Shown piece after piece: positions 1-7,559 of a stretch of 12,913 nt of DNA (the first letter of the stretch is position 1; the number at the start of each line of letters is the position of its first letter). Source of the stretch: an uncultured Bacteroidales bacterium (GTDB lineage: Bacteria; Bacteroidota; Bacteroidia; Bacteroidales; Muribaculaceae); NCBI GenBank assembly GCA_958418815.1, contig CATZGB010000057.1, positions 1 through 12,913 of the forward strand. Direction: 5' to 3'. Made by a program: the position numbers and the translations under genes. The notes beneath the pieces were generated by a model that made no database searches, was not told the origin of the DNA, and saw nothing but the letters and a program-made list of their open reading frames with translations.

Positions 1-3
1 AAT

Positions 4-39
4 GCCGACTTGAAAATCTATAATCAAGTCGGCTTTTTT
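4..39 (+). terminator. Rho-independent terminator of a gene off the left edge
   Basis: A perfect 10-bp inverted repeat (GCCGACTTGA at 4-13, TCAAGTCGGC at 24-33) encloses a 10-nt A/T-rich loop and is followed directly by six T at 34-39. The T run lies only on the right side, so the terminator works for + strand transcription coming from outside the window. It could weakly affect minus-strand transcription leaving ansA, but there is no U tract in that direction. Confidence 0.88.
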
Positions 40-134
40 CGGACGGATACGGATATGCTGATACCCGCGGATGATATTTGAAGAAAAAGATTAGTCGGGA
101 TGTGGACGGGGGGCGCGTCGGGGAGGCGCGGGGA

Positions 135-1184
135 TCAGATGGTCATTTCGCCGCAGATGGGGTGGAGGAGTCGGTGGTTGACCTGGCGTGCGGTCAGTCC
201 GGAACCGAAGAGGAACATCAGCTTGGTGAGGGCGGCCTCGGTGGTGATGTCGTGGCCCGAGATCACCCCGGCACGGGCGAGGCGGTCGCCGGTGTAGTAG
301 CGTTTCTGGTGTACCGCGCCGTTGACACACTGGGTGACGTTGAGTATGATTGTGCCGCGTTCGACTGCCTCGCGGATGGCGTCGTTGAACCAAGGCTCCG
401 TCGGGGCGTTGCCGGCTCCGTAGGTCTTCAGCACTATCCCTTTGACCCCTGGGGTCTGGAGCTGCTGGCGCAGCGAGGTCTCTGTGAGCCCGGGGGAGAC
501 ATATATGATGATGATGTCGGTGTTGAGCCCGGTGTGGACGTTGAGGGGGTGCGGGTCGTTGACGCGCCAGAGCGCGTCGGGGTTGAAATGTATCGACAGT
601 CCGATTTTCGCGAGCGGGGGGTAGTTGTTGCTTTTGAAGGCGTTGAAGTTGTCGGCGCTCATCTTGGTCGAGCGGTTGCCGCGCCAGAGGTAGTTCTCAA
701 AGAGAATCGCCACCTCCTGCACCATCGGTTCGCCGTTCACGGGGTCGGTCGCGGCGGCAATCTGGAGGGCTGTGATCAGGTTCTCCTCACCGTCGGTGCG
801 CACCTCTCCGATGGGAAGCTGCGAGCCGGTGATGATGACCGGTTTGCGCAGGTGTTCGAGCATGAAAGAGAGGGCCGACGCGGTGTATGCCATCGTGTCG
901 GTGCCGTGAAGCACCACGAATCCGTCCACATCGTTGTAGTTCTTGCCGATGGCCTCCGCGATCTGCTGCCAGTGGGCGGGGTTCATGTTGCTGGAGTCAA
1001 TCGGGGGATTGAACTGTATATGTCGGATATCATAGTCGAGCATCTTGATTTTGGGCACATTGTCAATCAGATGGGAGAAGTCAAACGGCCTCAAGGTCTG
1101 GGTCGCGGGGTCTTCAATCATGCCGATTGTGCCGCCGGTGTATATGATCAGGATTCTGGGTTTCCTGCTGGCGTTTTTTTCCAT
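135..1184 (-). CDS. ansA: Type I L-asparaginase
   Basis: This 349-residue protein hydrolyses L-asparagine to aspartate and ammonia, and probably acts in the cytoplasm because no signal peptide is visible. The N-terminal IYTGGTIG carries the first catalytic threonine (T16). The second triad lies in HGTDTMAYTASAL (T95, D96), with the partner lysine in RSTKMSA (K174). SS at 64-65 fits the substrate-binding serine, and KTYGAGNAP (253-261) is the glycine-rich motif usual in the C-terminal domain. Length and lack of a leader fit E. coli AnsA-like type I enzymes rather than the periplasmic high-affinity type II. The ATG at 1184 is the only sensible start, sitting just before the first strand. The gene follows metG on the same strand with 84 bp between them. 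I found no clear promoter in that gap, so it may be read through from metG past a hairpin, or have a weak promoter of its own. The family call is very firm; the symbol rests on similarity to AnsA. Confidence 0.95.
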   Translation of the reverse strand: MEKNASRKPRILIIYTGGTIGMIEDPATQTLRPFDFSHLIDNVPKIKMLDYDIRHIQFNPPIDSSNMNPAHWQQIAEAIGKNYNDVDGFVVLHGTDTMAYTASALSFMLEHLRKPVIITGSQLPIGEVRTDGEENLITALQIAAATDPVNGEPMVQEVAILFENYLWRGNRSTKMSADNFNAFKSNNYPPLAKIGLSIHFNPDALWRVNDPHPLNVHTGLNTDIIIIYVSPGLTETSLRQQLQTPGVKGIVLKTYGAGNAPTEPWFNDAIREAVERGTIILNVTQCVNGAVHQKRYYTGDRLARAGVISGHDITTEAALTKLMFLFGSGLTARQVNHRLLHPICGEMTI

Positions 1185-1232
1185 AACGAGTGACTATGAC
1201 AGGATTGTGGTTTAGCGTTGGGTTTGAAGTAG

Positions 1233-1261
1233 GTGCTTCCCGCCGGGGTGGCGGGAAGCAC
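1233..1261 (-). terminator. Strong hairpin after metG, possible terminator or attenuator
   Basis: A perfect 12-bp inverted repeat (GTGCTTCCCGCC at 1233-1244, GGCGGGAAGCAC at 1250-1261) with a 5-nt loop lies 7 bp beyond the metG stop codon and 48 bp before the ansA start. No T run follows on the minus strand, so it is not a canonical intrinsic terminator. It could still stop some transcripts, protect the metG 3' end, or separate metG and ansA expression. Confidence 0.5.
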
Positions 1262-1268
1262 GTTTATG

Positions 1269-3311
1269 TCATTTGACCTGGGCACCCGGAGTGACGGGGG
1301 CTGAGGGGGAGATCACCACGAGTGAGCCGTCGGGATTCTGGGCGGAGAGAATCATGCCCTGCGACTCCACCCCTTTGAGTTTGCGGGGAGCGAAGTTGGC
1401 GATGAAGCATACCTGTTTCCCGATGAGGTCTTCGGGGGCGTAGTGCTTGGCGATTCCGCTGACGATGGTGCGTTTCTCCATGCCGTCGTCGATGAGGAAT
1501 CGCAGGAGCTTGTCGGCCTTGGGGACGCGGGCGCATTCGATGACGGTGCCGACGCGGATGTCCATCTTCAGGAAGTCGTCGAACGGAACGTCGGGCTGTT
1601 GCGGCTCGGGCTTCCATGCGGCGAGCTTGTTCTCCTCCTTGATGCGGGCGAGGCGGTCGAGCTGGGCCTGGATGGCATCATCCTCGATTTTCTCGAAGAG
1701 CAGCACGGCCTCTCCCAGACGGGAGCCGGCCTTGACGATGTCCTCGCGTCCGAGGTCGGCCCATGTCAGCCCGTCGAGGCCGAGCATTCCGCGCAGTTTT
1801 CCTGCCATGAAGGGGAGGAACGGCTCGAAAGCCACGGCGAGGTTGGCGCAGATCTGGAGGGCGACGTTGAGGATGGTGGCGGTGCGCTCCATGTCGGTCT
1901 TGGCGACTTTCCATGGCTCTGTCTCCTGGAGGTAGCGGTTGCCGACGCGGGCTATCTCCATCGCCTGGCGGAGGGCTTCGCGGAAGTGGAATGTCTCAAG
2001 CGACGCGGTGAGGGCCTTTTCGGCTTCGCGGATTTCGGCGAAGGCGGCCTTGTCGACATCGAGCCACTGGCCGGCCTGGGGCACGACGTTGTCGAAGTAT
2101 TTGCCGGTCAGCACCACGGCGCGGTTGACGAAGTTGCCGAGGATGGCGACCAGCTCGGAGTTGTTGCGGCTCTGGAAGTCGCTCCATGTGAAGTCGTTGT
2201 CTTTGGTCTCCGGGGCGTTGGCGGTCAGGACGTAGCGCAGCACATCCTGTTTGCCGGGGAAGTCGCGGAGATATTCGTGGAGCCACACGGCCCAGTTGCG
2301 CGAGGTGGAGATTTTGTCACCCTCGAGGTTGAGGAACTCGTTGGAGGGGACGTTGTCGGGCAGCTGGTAGCCGTCGCCGTAGGCCATTAGCATCGCCGGG
2401 AAGATGATGCAGTGGAAGACGATGTTGTCCTTGCCGATGAAGTTTATGATGCGGCTTTCGGGGTCTTTCCAGTATTTCTCCCAGCTGTCGGGGAGTATCT
2501 CCTTGGTGTTGGATATGTAGCCGATGGGGGCGTCGAACCATACATACAGCACTTTTCCCTCGGCCCCTTCGACAGGCACGGGTATGCCCCAGTCGAGGTC
2601 GCGGGTGACGGCGCGGGGCTGGAGCCCCAGGTCGAGCCATGACTTGCACTGGCCGTATACGTTGGTCTTCCACTCCTTGTGGCCCTCAAGAATCCATTCC
2701 TCCAGGGCTTTCTGGTAGTTCTCGAGGGGGAGATACCAGTGGCGGGTCTCCTTCAGGACGGGGATGTTGCCGGTCTCGGCGCAGCGGGGATTGATGAGGT
2801 CGGTGGCGCTCAGCGACGAGCCGCATTTCTCACACTGGTCGCCGTATGCGCCCTGGGCGTGGCAGACGGGACACTCGCCGATGACGTAGCGGTCGGCCAC
2901 GAATCGGCCCGCGCCTTCGTCGTAGAGCTGCATCGAGGGTTTCTCGATGAATCCCCCTTTGTCATATATGTGGCGGAAGAATTCCGACGCGGTCTCGCGG
3001 TGGGTCTCGGAGGTGGTGCGGGAGTAGACATCGAATGATATTCCCAGCTCCTCGAAAGAGTCCTTTATGATTTTATGGTATCGGTCGACGACATCCTGGG
3101 GGGTGATGCCCTCTTTGCGGGCGCGGATGGTGATGGGCACTCCATGCTCGTCGCTGCCTCCGATCATCTTGACATCCTCGCCGCGCAGGCGCAGGAAACG
3201 TGTGTAGATGTCGGCGGGGACATATACCCCGGCGAGGTGGCCGATGTGTACCGGGCCGTTGGCGTAAGGGAGGGCAGTGGTGACAAGAGTCCGTTTGAAG
3301 TTCTTCTCCAT
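1269..3311 (-). CDS. metG: Methionyl-tRNA synthetase with C-terminal tRNA-binding domain
   Basis: This 680-residue class I synthetase charges tRNA-Met with methionine in the cytoplasm. The Rossmann catalytic fold opens with TTALPYANGPVHIGH, the HIGH box at 22-25. A zinc knuckle of the form CPVC...CEKC sits at C147, C150, C160 and C163. The second signature appears as KISTS (333-337) instead of KMSKS. An alpha-helical anticodon-binding domain follows. The last ~104 residues (from about 577, FLKMDIRVGTV) are an EMAP-II/Trbp111-type tRNA-binding OB fold, which in this family also promotes dimerisation. The reading frame stays open to an ATG at 3356, but I chose the ATG at 3311 because it matches the usual family start (MEKNFKRTLVTTALPYANG) and because the upstream ATG lies inside the -7 promoter element. 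The gene has its own promoter and is divergent from the beta-propeller gene. Confidence 0.97.
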   Translation of the reverse strand: MEKNFKRTLVTTALPYANGPVHIGHLAGVYVPADIYTRFLRLRGEDVKMIGGSDEHGVPITIRARKEGITPQDVVDRYHKIIKDSFEELGISFDVYSRTTSETHRETASEFFRHIYDKGGFIEKPSMQLYDEGAGRFVADRYVIGECPVCHAQGAYGDQCEKCGSSLSATDLINPRCAETGNIPVLKETRHWYLPLENYQKALEEWILEGHKEWKTNVYGQCKSWLDLGLQPRAVTRDLDWGIPVPVEGAEGKVLYVWFDAPIGYISNTKEILPDSWEKYWKDPESRIINFIGKDNIVFHCIIFPAMLMAYGDGYQLPDNVPSNEFLNLEGDKISTSRNWAVWLHEYLRDFPGKQDVLRYVLTANAPETKDNDFTWSDFQSRNNSELVAILGNFVNRAVVLTGKYFDNVVPQAGQWLDVDKAAFAEIREAEKALTASLETFHFREALRQAMEIARVGNRYLQETEPWKVAKTDMERTATILNVALQICANLAVAFEPFLPFMAGKLRGMLGLDGLTWADLGREDIVKAGSRLGEAVLLFEKIEDDAIQAQLDRLARIKEENKLAAWKPEPQQPDVPFDDFLKMDIRVGTVIECARVPKADKLLRFLIDDGMEKRTIVSGIAKHYAPEDLIGKQVCFIANFAPRKLKGVESQGMILSAQNPDGSLVVISPSAPVTPGAQVK

Positions 3312-3353
3312 CTGTATGTTCTGTTTCGTATGATTGACACTTTTTAGAAACCG

Positions 3354-3384
3354 CAAATTTAGAAAAAAATCACTAATTTTGCAA
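3354..3384 (-). promoter_or_regulatory. metG promoter, Bacteroidota type
   Basis: Read on the minus strand, TAAATTTG (3354-3361) matches the Bacteroidota -7 consensus TAnnTTTG, and TTG (3382-3384) lies 20 bp upstream in the -33 position. Transcription should begin near 3347, giving a leader of roughly 35 nt before the ATG at 3311. The element interleaves with the divergent promoter described next. Confidence 0.75.
3374..3381 (+). promoter_or_regulatory. -7 element for the beta-propeller operon
   Basis: TAATTTTG on the + strand matches TAnnTTTG and lies 31 bp before the ATG at 3413, so transcripts would start near 3388. I see no good TTTG at the -33 position. The site sits between the -33 and -7 elements of the metG promoter on the other strand, so polymerase bound at one should block the other. 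Confidence 0.55.
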
Positions 3385-3412
3385 CGACAATACTATCAAA
3401 CGCCATATCAAG

Positions 3413-5188
3413 ATGCGAATTTCCATATTCCTTGCCGCCGCGCTGCTCTCCGGCGCGGTTTTCCAGGCAGTTGCAGAGAGCCCTTACGCGGGCGGTGTGA
3501 TGATCATGAACGAGGAGACCACCGGCAATCCCGGCAACGGCTCAATCAATTTTTTCAGTCCGGAGGGTGAGGGGAGCTGGATTTACCGCGCTTTCCGCCA
3601 GGCCAATCCGCGCCGTGAGATACCCGGGGCGATATGCCATGCCCGTTTCCACGGCGACAGGCTGTATGTGGTCTCCAACCATCCCGATGCTCCCGGCAGC
3701 TACAACATGGCCGGCACGCTGACCGTGCTTGATGCCTCGACCCTGGTGTATCTCAACTCAGTGGAGCTTGTCAACGGGCGGGGAAAGAGTGTGCAGGGCC
3801 GCGCGGTGATGCCGTTCGGCGACAAGGCGTTTGTGACCACTTCCGACGGCATACTGACCTACATGGCCGGTGACAACACCCTCATGCAGGAATGTGACGC
3901 GATATGCAGCCCCGACGGGGTGGCATCGCCTTATCCTTACCAATATCCCTACCAGACCGGCTCAATCGCCAGGGTGGGGGATGATTTCTACATCGCATCG
4001 CAGACATTCGGGTTGGTGAGCATCCCCGGGCTGCAGCCTGACAAGGCCGCCGGGATGAGCCTTGCCGACTTGCTTGGTGACAATCTTCCCGAGGGGCTTG
4101 GTGAAGCAAACGGCATCGGCTCGATTGTCACAGGAAATGACGGCAACCTGTGGATGAGCGTCACCGCCGACACAAACGCCACCGGGGAGGCCGCTCCTTA
4201 TCTGATAAAGTATGATCCGGTGAGCGGACAGGCTGAGGCAGTGGCGGTGCCCGACGGCATCTATCCCCCGGCCAACTCCTGGTATGCCTGGACCGCTGAC
4301 GGGTTTCACGCCTCGGCAACCGGCAATTTCCTCTATTGGAACGGCGGCCCCAACACCTGGTTCTCCAACAGCGCGGTATTCAGATATGACATCGACAAAG
4401 GGGAGTTCTCCAAGGTGCTTGACCTCAACGCCGAGGAGCTGCCCGCGGGGGAGAATCCCTGGATGATTTACGGATGCTCGATGAGGACATCTCCTGTCAC
4501 GGGGGATATGTATCTCTCGCTGTTCAAGGATTACGCGCGCACTGACTATGTGTTGCGCCGTCTGGGGTCTGACGGGGCCAAGATCGCCGATTACCGGATG
4601 GAGCCTGCCGTATGGTATCCCTCGCTTCCTGTGTTTGTCGACGACGAGGCCCCGGAGTTCAAGCCGGCAGAGGAGCTGGTCATTGACGGCGTGGAGACCA
4701 CGGAGGTTGACCTGCTGGGATTCGCCACCGACCCTGACTCCCCCGACGCTGAAATCAACTACCAGGTCGGCGGTGTGTCGCTGCCTGGCGAAGGCGGCGT
4801 TGCCGAGATTGCAGGGAGGGTGCTGCGTGTAAGCCCCGGGCAGTCCCCCGTGGAACAGGCTGAGGATGCCTCCGCTGAGAACGGATGGATTGACCTTGTC
4901 GCTGATTCCCAGGGAAAGACTGCGACCACCCGCCTGTATGTCCGTTATTCCGCCGCGTCGCTTGACATGGCACAGGAGGGACTGAGGCTTGCGGCAGCGT
5001 CTGTAAGGGATGGCCGGCTGACATTGCGCGGCGACATGGCCATGACCGCTGTCATTTACACTCCAGAGGGTAGGATGGTCATGGAAATCGCCGCTCCTGC
5101 CGGGGAGTCAATCCACAGCCTCGGCCAGCTGTCAGCTGGGCTTTATGTCCTGCGCTTCGACGGCAAGACCCTCAAATTCCGTATCTGA
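3413..5188 (+). CDS. Secreted DUF5074-like beta-propeller protein with type IX-like sorting domain
   Basis: The 591-residue protein begins with a signal peptide (hydrophobic 4-20, cleavage likely after AVA near residue 21) with no lipoprotein cysteine. Residues ~25-405 look like a DUF5074/YncE-like beta-propeller: GVMIMNEE and NGSINFFSPEGE at the start, then repeated blade-like strands such as DRLYVVSNH, DKAFVTTSDGIL, DDFYIASQTFGL and DGNLWMSV, each with aromatic or glycine turns. Residues ~411-512 resemble a cadherin/Ig-like all-beta domain (DDEAPEF...FATDPDSPD). The last ~65 residues (LRLAAASVRDGRL...LSAGLYVLRF...LKFRI) match the type A C-terminal sorting domain of the type IX secretion system. 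The protein is therefore probably exported across the outer membrane or surface-attached. DUF5074 propellers of Bacteroidota are often near TonB-dependent transporters, but none is here, nor a cobalamin riboswitch, so the ligand is unknown. It leads a packed + strand run with nhaC and dus. The ATG at 3413 is fixed by the signal peptide. Confidence 0.85.
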   Translation: MRISIFLAAALLSGAVFQAVAESPYAGGVMIMNEETTGNPGNGSINFFSPEGEGSWIYRAFRQANPRREIPGAICHARFHGDRLYVVSNHPDAPGSYNMAGTLTVLDASTLVYLNSVELVNGRGKSVQGRAVMPFGDKAFVTTSDGILTYMAGDNTLMQECDAICSPDGVASPYPYQYPYQTGSIARVGDDFYIASQTFGLVSIPGLQPDKAAGMSLADLLGDNLPEGLGEANGIGSIVTGNDGNLWMSVTADTNATGEAAPYLIKYDPVSGQAEAVAVPDGIYPPANSWYAWTADGFHASATGNFLYWNGGPNTWFSNSAVFRYDIDKGEFSKVLDLNAEELPAGENPWMIYGCSMRTSPVTGDMYLSLFKDYARTDYVLRRLGSDGAKIADYRMEPAVWYPSLPVFVDDEAPEFKPAEELVIDGVETTEVDLLGFATDPDSPDAEINYQVGGVSLPGEGGVAEIAGRVLRVSPGQSPVEQAEDASAENGWIDLVADSQGKTATTRLYVRYSAASLDMAQEGLRLAAASVRDGRLTLRGDMAMTAVIYTPEGRMVMEIAAPAGESIHSLGQLSAGLYVLRFDGKTLKFRI

Positions 5189-5211
5189 TACCCTCAAATA
5201 CCCCATCTGAT
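5168..5211 (+). repeat. 22-bp imperfect tandem duplication at the propeller/nhaC junction
   Basis: Bases 5168-5189 and 5190-5211 are adjacent copies of a 22-bp unit (ACCCTCAAAT..CC..ATCTGAT) matching at 19 of 22 positions. The first copy holds the last codons and TGA stop of the propeller gene; the second fills the intergenic gap and ends one base before the TTG start of nhaC. The match is seen directly. Origin by slipped-strand duplication is inferred. Confidence 0.85.
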
Positions 5212-5212
5212 A

Positions 5213-6508
5213 TTGGCTGACTCGAATACACGGATAAATCCCGGCAGGGGACTGCTTGGCATCTCCCCCGTGATACTGTTTCTGGCGCTGTATGTGGTGG
5301 TGTCGGCTTGTGTGGGCGACTTCTACAGGATGCCGTTCTCTGTGGCGTTGCTGTGTGCCTCTGCGTGGGGCGTCGCCATTTCGGCCGGGAGCCTGGCCGA
5401 CAGGGTCGCCACCTACTCCAAAGCCGCCGCCCATCCCAACATCATCTACATGGTCTGGATTTTCATCCTTGCCGGGGCCTTTGCCTCCCTGGCCAAGGAA
5501 ATCGGGGCTGTGGAGGCGACGGTGGAGCTTGCCCTGGGGCTGCTCCCGTCATCGATGGTGGTGCCGGGGATATTCGTGGCCGCGTGCTTCATATCGCTCG
5601 CCGTCGGCACCTCGGTTGGCACGGTGGTGGCGTTGACCCCGCTGGCTGTCGAAATCGCTGCGGTGTCAGACGGCAGCGCGGCCTTCATGGTGGCGGTGGT
5701 CATCGGGGGCGCGTTTTTTGGCGACAACCTGTCGTTTATCTCCGACACGACAATCGCTGCCACCCGCTCGCAGGGGTGCGACATGGCCGACAAGTTCAGG
5801 GCCAACATCTGGCTCGCCCTCCCGGCGGCGGCGGTGACCCTCGCGGTGTATCTCGTCGAGAACAGCATGACGCCTGTGACCCAGGTCGCCGATGCCGGGT
5901 CGCCGTCGGTGTGGCTGGTGGTGCCCTACCTGATAGTGATAGTGGCGGCTGTGGCGAGGATGAATGTCACACTGGTGCTGTCGGGAGGCATAGTGGCCGC
6001 GATGGTCGTCGGGATGGCCCACGGCCACAGCGCGTTGTCTCTATGCGGCTTCATGGGAGGGGGCATCGAGTCGATGGGAGGACTGATAGTGGTCACCCTG
6101 ATGTCGGCCGGGATGCTCGGGCTTGTCAAGGCCAACGGAGGCATCGACTGGCTGCTGCAGGTGCTGACCGCGCGGGTCAGGGGCAAACGTGGCGCGCAAG
6201 GGTGCATGGCCTTGCTGGTCAGCCTGGTCAACCTCTGCACGGCCAACAACACCGTGGCCATCATCACCGTCGGCCCTCTGTCAAAGGAGATTTCCCGCCG
6301 GTTTGGCATCACGCCTCGCAAAAGCGCGTCGTTGCTCGACACCTGCTCATGCATCGTGCAGTGTCTTATCCCGTATGGCGCGCAGACCCTCCTTGCCTGC
6401 TCGCTTGCCGGACTGTCGCCTGCCGAGCCGTTCCGCTACCTGTATTATCCGTGGGCGCTGGCCGTGGCCGTGATTGTCTCCATAATGGTGAAAGGGGGGC
6501 GTAAATGA
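5213..6508 (+). CDS. NhaC-family Na+/H+ antiporter
   Basis: This 431-residue polytopic inner-membrane protein, with roughly ten or more hydrophobic segments, belongs to the NhaC family of sodium/proton exchangers. The best signature is GAFFGDNLSFISDTTIAATR at 166-185, the conserved GDN..SDT motif in the unwound core helix, and AVGTSVGTVVAL precedes it at 130-141. It should expel Na+ (or a related substrate) against protons; some NhaC paralogues exchange organic acids, so the substrate is not certain. The frame has no ATG until residue 40, which would cut away the first membrane segment. The start is therefore TTG at 5213, or possibly CTG at 5207, 24 bp after the propeller stop and in the same frame. 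The 3' end overlaps dus by ATGA, implying coupled translation. Length is slightly short of the ~450-480 typical of the family. Confidence 0.9.
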   Translation: MADSNTRINPGRGLLGISPVILFLALYVVVSACVGDFYRMPFSVALLCASAWGVAISAGSLADRVATYSKAAAHPNIIYMVWIFILAGAFASLAKEIGAVEATVELALGLLPSSMVVPGIFVAACFISLAVGTSVGTVVALTPLAVEIAAVSDGSAAFMVAVVIGGAFFGDNLSFISDTTIAATRSQGCDMADKFRANIWLALPAAAVTLAVYLVENSMTPVTQVADAGSPSVWLVVPYLIVIVAAVARMNVTLVLSGGIVAAMVVGMAHGHSALSLCGFMGGGIESMGGLIVVTLMSAGMLGLVKANGGIDWLLQVLTARVRGKRGAQGCMALLVSLVNLCTANNTVAIITVGPLSKEISRRFGITPRKSASLLDTCSCIVQCLIPYGAQTLLACSLAGLSPAEPFRYLYYPWALAVAVIVSIMVKGGRK

Positions 6509-7425
6509 AGCTGTTCATAGCCCCCTTGCAGGGCTACACCGATGCGCCATACCGCCATTTCCATACCGAGGTCTTCGGCGGGGCTGACGGCTGTTTCTCC
6601 CCTTTCCTGAGATGGGAGAAGGGGGAGCCGGCCAGGCGCACGATGCGCGACATCCGTTCCCCGCTCAACGCAGAGACCGTCGGTTTTGTGCCCCAGATAA
6701 TCTTCCGAGACGCGGAGGAGATGCGCCGGCTCGCCGAGGCGCTGAAAGCTGAGGGATTTGACCGTATCGACCTCAATATGGGATGTCCCTTCCCGCCGCA
6801 GGTCGCCAAAGGCCGGGGTGCCGGGTTCCTGCTCAGGAGGGAGGAGATGGAGAAGGTGGCGGCCTACGTCGCCGGAGACAGGCCGGTGAGTTACTCGGTG
6901 AAGATGCGGCTCGGTGTGGATGACCCCTGGCAATGGCGTGATGTCGCGTCAGTGTTGAGGGGGATGCCGCTGGAGCATGTGACCATCCATCCGCGCACGG
7001 CCCGGGAGCAATACCGGGGCGACCTGCATCTCGACGGATTCGAGGAGCTGGCCGAGGCTGTCGGTAAGCCTGTGGTGTTCAACGGCGAGATACATACGCC
7101 AGGTGAGCTGGAGGAGGTGGCGGGACGTTGGCCGTGGCTCCACGGGGTGATGGCCGGGCGTGGGCTGCTGGGCCGTCCGTCGCTGTTCAGGGAGTGGCGC
7201 GAGGGCAAGGAGTGGGACGACCGCCGCCGGCTTGAGGGGATGTTGCGTCTTCACGGACTTTTGTGGGGATATTACCGTGGAGTGCTTTGCGGCGAGGCGC
7301 AGCTGCTGTCGCGGATGAAGAGCTTCTGGGATTATGCCCAGTTGCCTCACCGTCAGTTGAAACGGATAGCCAAAGCCCGTTCGGCGGCTGATTACGAGGC
7401 GGCAGTAAGGGAGCTGTCGGTATGA
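6505..7425 (+). CDS. dus: tRNA-dihydrouridine synthase
   Basis: This 306-residue FMN-dependent TIM-barrel enzyme reduces uridines in the tRNA D-loop to dihydrouridine using NADPH. APLQGYTDAPYR at the N terminus (residues 6-17) is the FMN-binding opening. DLNMGCP (89-95) carries the catalytic cysteine C94. SVKMRLG supplies K133 and IHPRT supplies H162, the usual flavin and substrate contacts. NGEI (193-196) and MAGRGLLGRP (216-225) close the phosphate-binding end of the barrel; most relatives have NGDI and IGRGALGNP. A short helical C-terminal domain follows. The shape and the N-terminal QGYTDAPYR are closest to the DusC/Bacteroidota type, but the exact modified position cannot be told. The ATG overlaps the nhaC stop by 4 bp and no terminator follows before the hflX promoter. 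Confidence 0.93.
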   Translation: MKLFIAPLQGYTDAPYRHFHTEVFGGADGCFSPFLRWEKGEPARRTMRDIRSPLNAETVGFVPQIIFRDAEEMRRLAEALKAEGFDRIDLNMGCPFPPQVAKGRGAGFLLRREEMEKVAAYVAGDRPVSYSVKMRLGVDDPWQWRDVASVLRGMPLEHVTIHPRTAREQYRGDLHLDGFEELAEAVGKPVVFNGEIHTPGELEEVAGRWPWLHGVMAGRGLLGRPSLFREWREGKEWDDRRRLEGMLRLHGLLWGYYRGVLCGEAQLLSRMKSFWDYAQLPHRQLKRIAKARSAADYEAAVRELSV

Positions 7426-7463
7426 ATTTTCAGGTGGCTGCGGAAATTCCCGCCGAAATTTGT

Positions 7464-7471
7464 TAACTTTG
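7464..7471 (+). promoter_or_regulatory. -7 element upstream of hflX
   Basis: TAACTTTG matches TAnnTTTG, with an A/T-rich stretch just before it and the commonly seen GCA after it. I see no clear TTTG at 19-20 bp upstream, so the -33 part is weak or absent. Transcription would start near 7478, leaving a leader of about 80 nt before the hflX ATG. This splits the + strand genes into two transcription units. Confidence 0.65.
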
Positions 7472-7480
7472 CAGGGAGGA

Positions 7481-7539
7481 TGACGTTGGCCGCCCTGTGG
7501 CGCTCCGTCAGCCCCCGCCAAAGCAAACAGTTTTGCTTT
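7481..7539 (+). other. Two stem-loops in the hflX 5' leader
   Basis: The first hairpin pairs TGACG (7481-7485) with CGTCA (7506-7510), with an inner CGCC (7491-7494) to GGCG (7499-7502) helix. The second is a perfect 8-bp stem, AAAGCAAA (7520-7527) with TTTGCTTT (7532-7539) around CAGT, ending 20 nt before the start codon. There is no T run after it, so this is not a normal terminator. A role in translation or mRNA stability is inferred only. Confidence 0.4.
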
Positions 7540-7559
7540 CTCACACAAACATCCCATAG

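Noticed and set aside
78..1193. 371-residue open frame on the + strand across ansA
   Set aside because: It lies antisense to a complete asparaginase with all motifs. Its translation is rich in G, V, D and E without recognisable domains, as expected of a shadow frame in GC-rich DNA.
5308..6504. 398-residue open frame on the + strand inside nhaC
   Set aside because: It is out of frame with the antiporter. The product is arginine, glycine and histidine rich with no domain, so it is a shadow.
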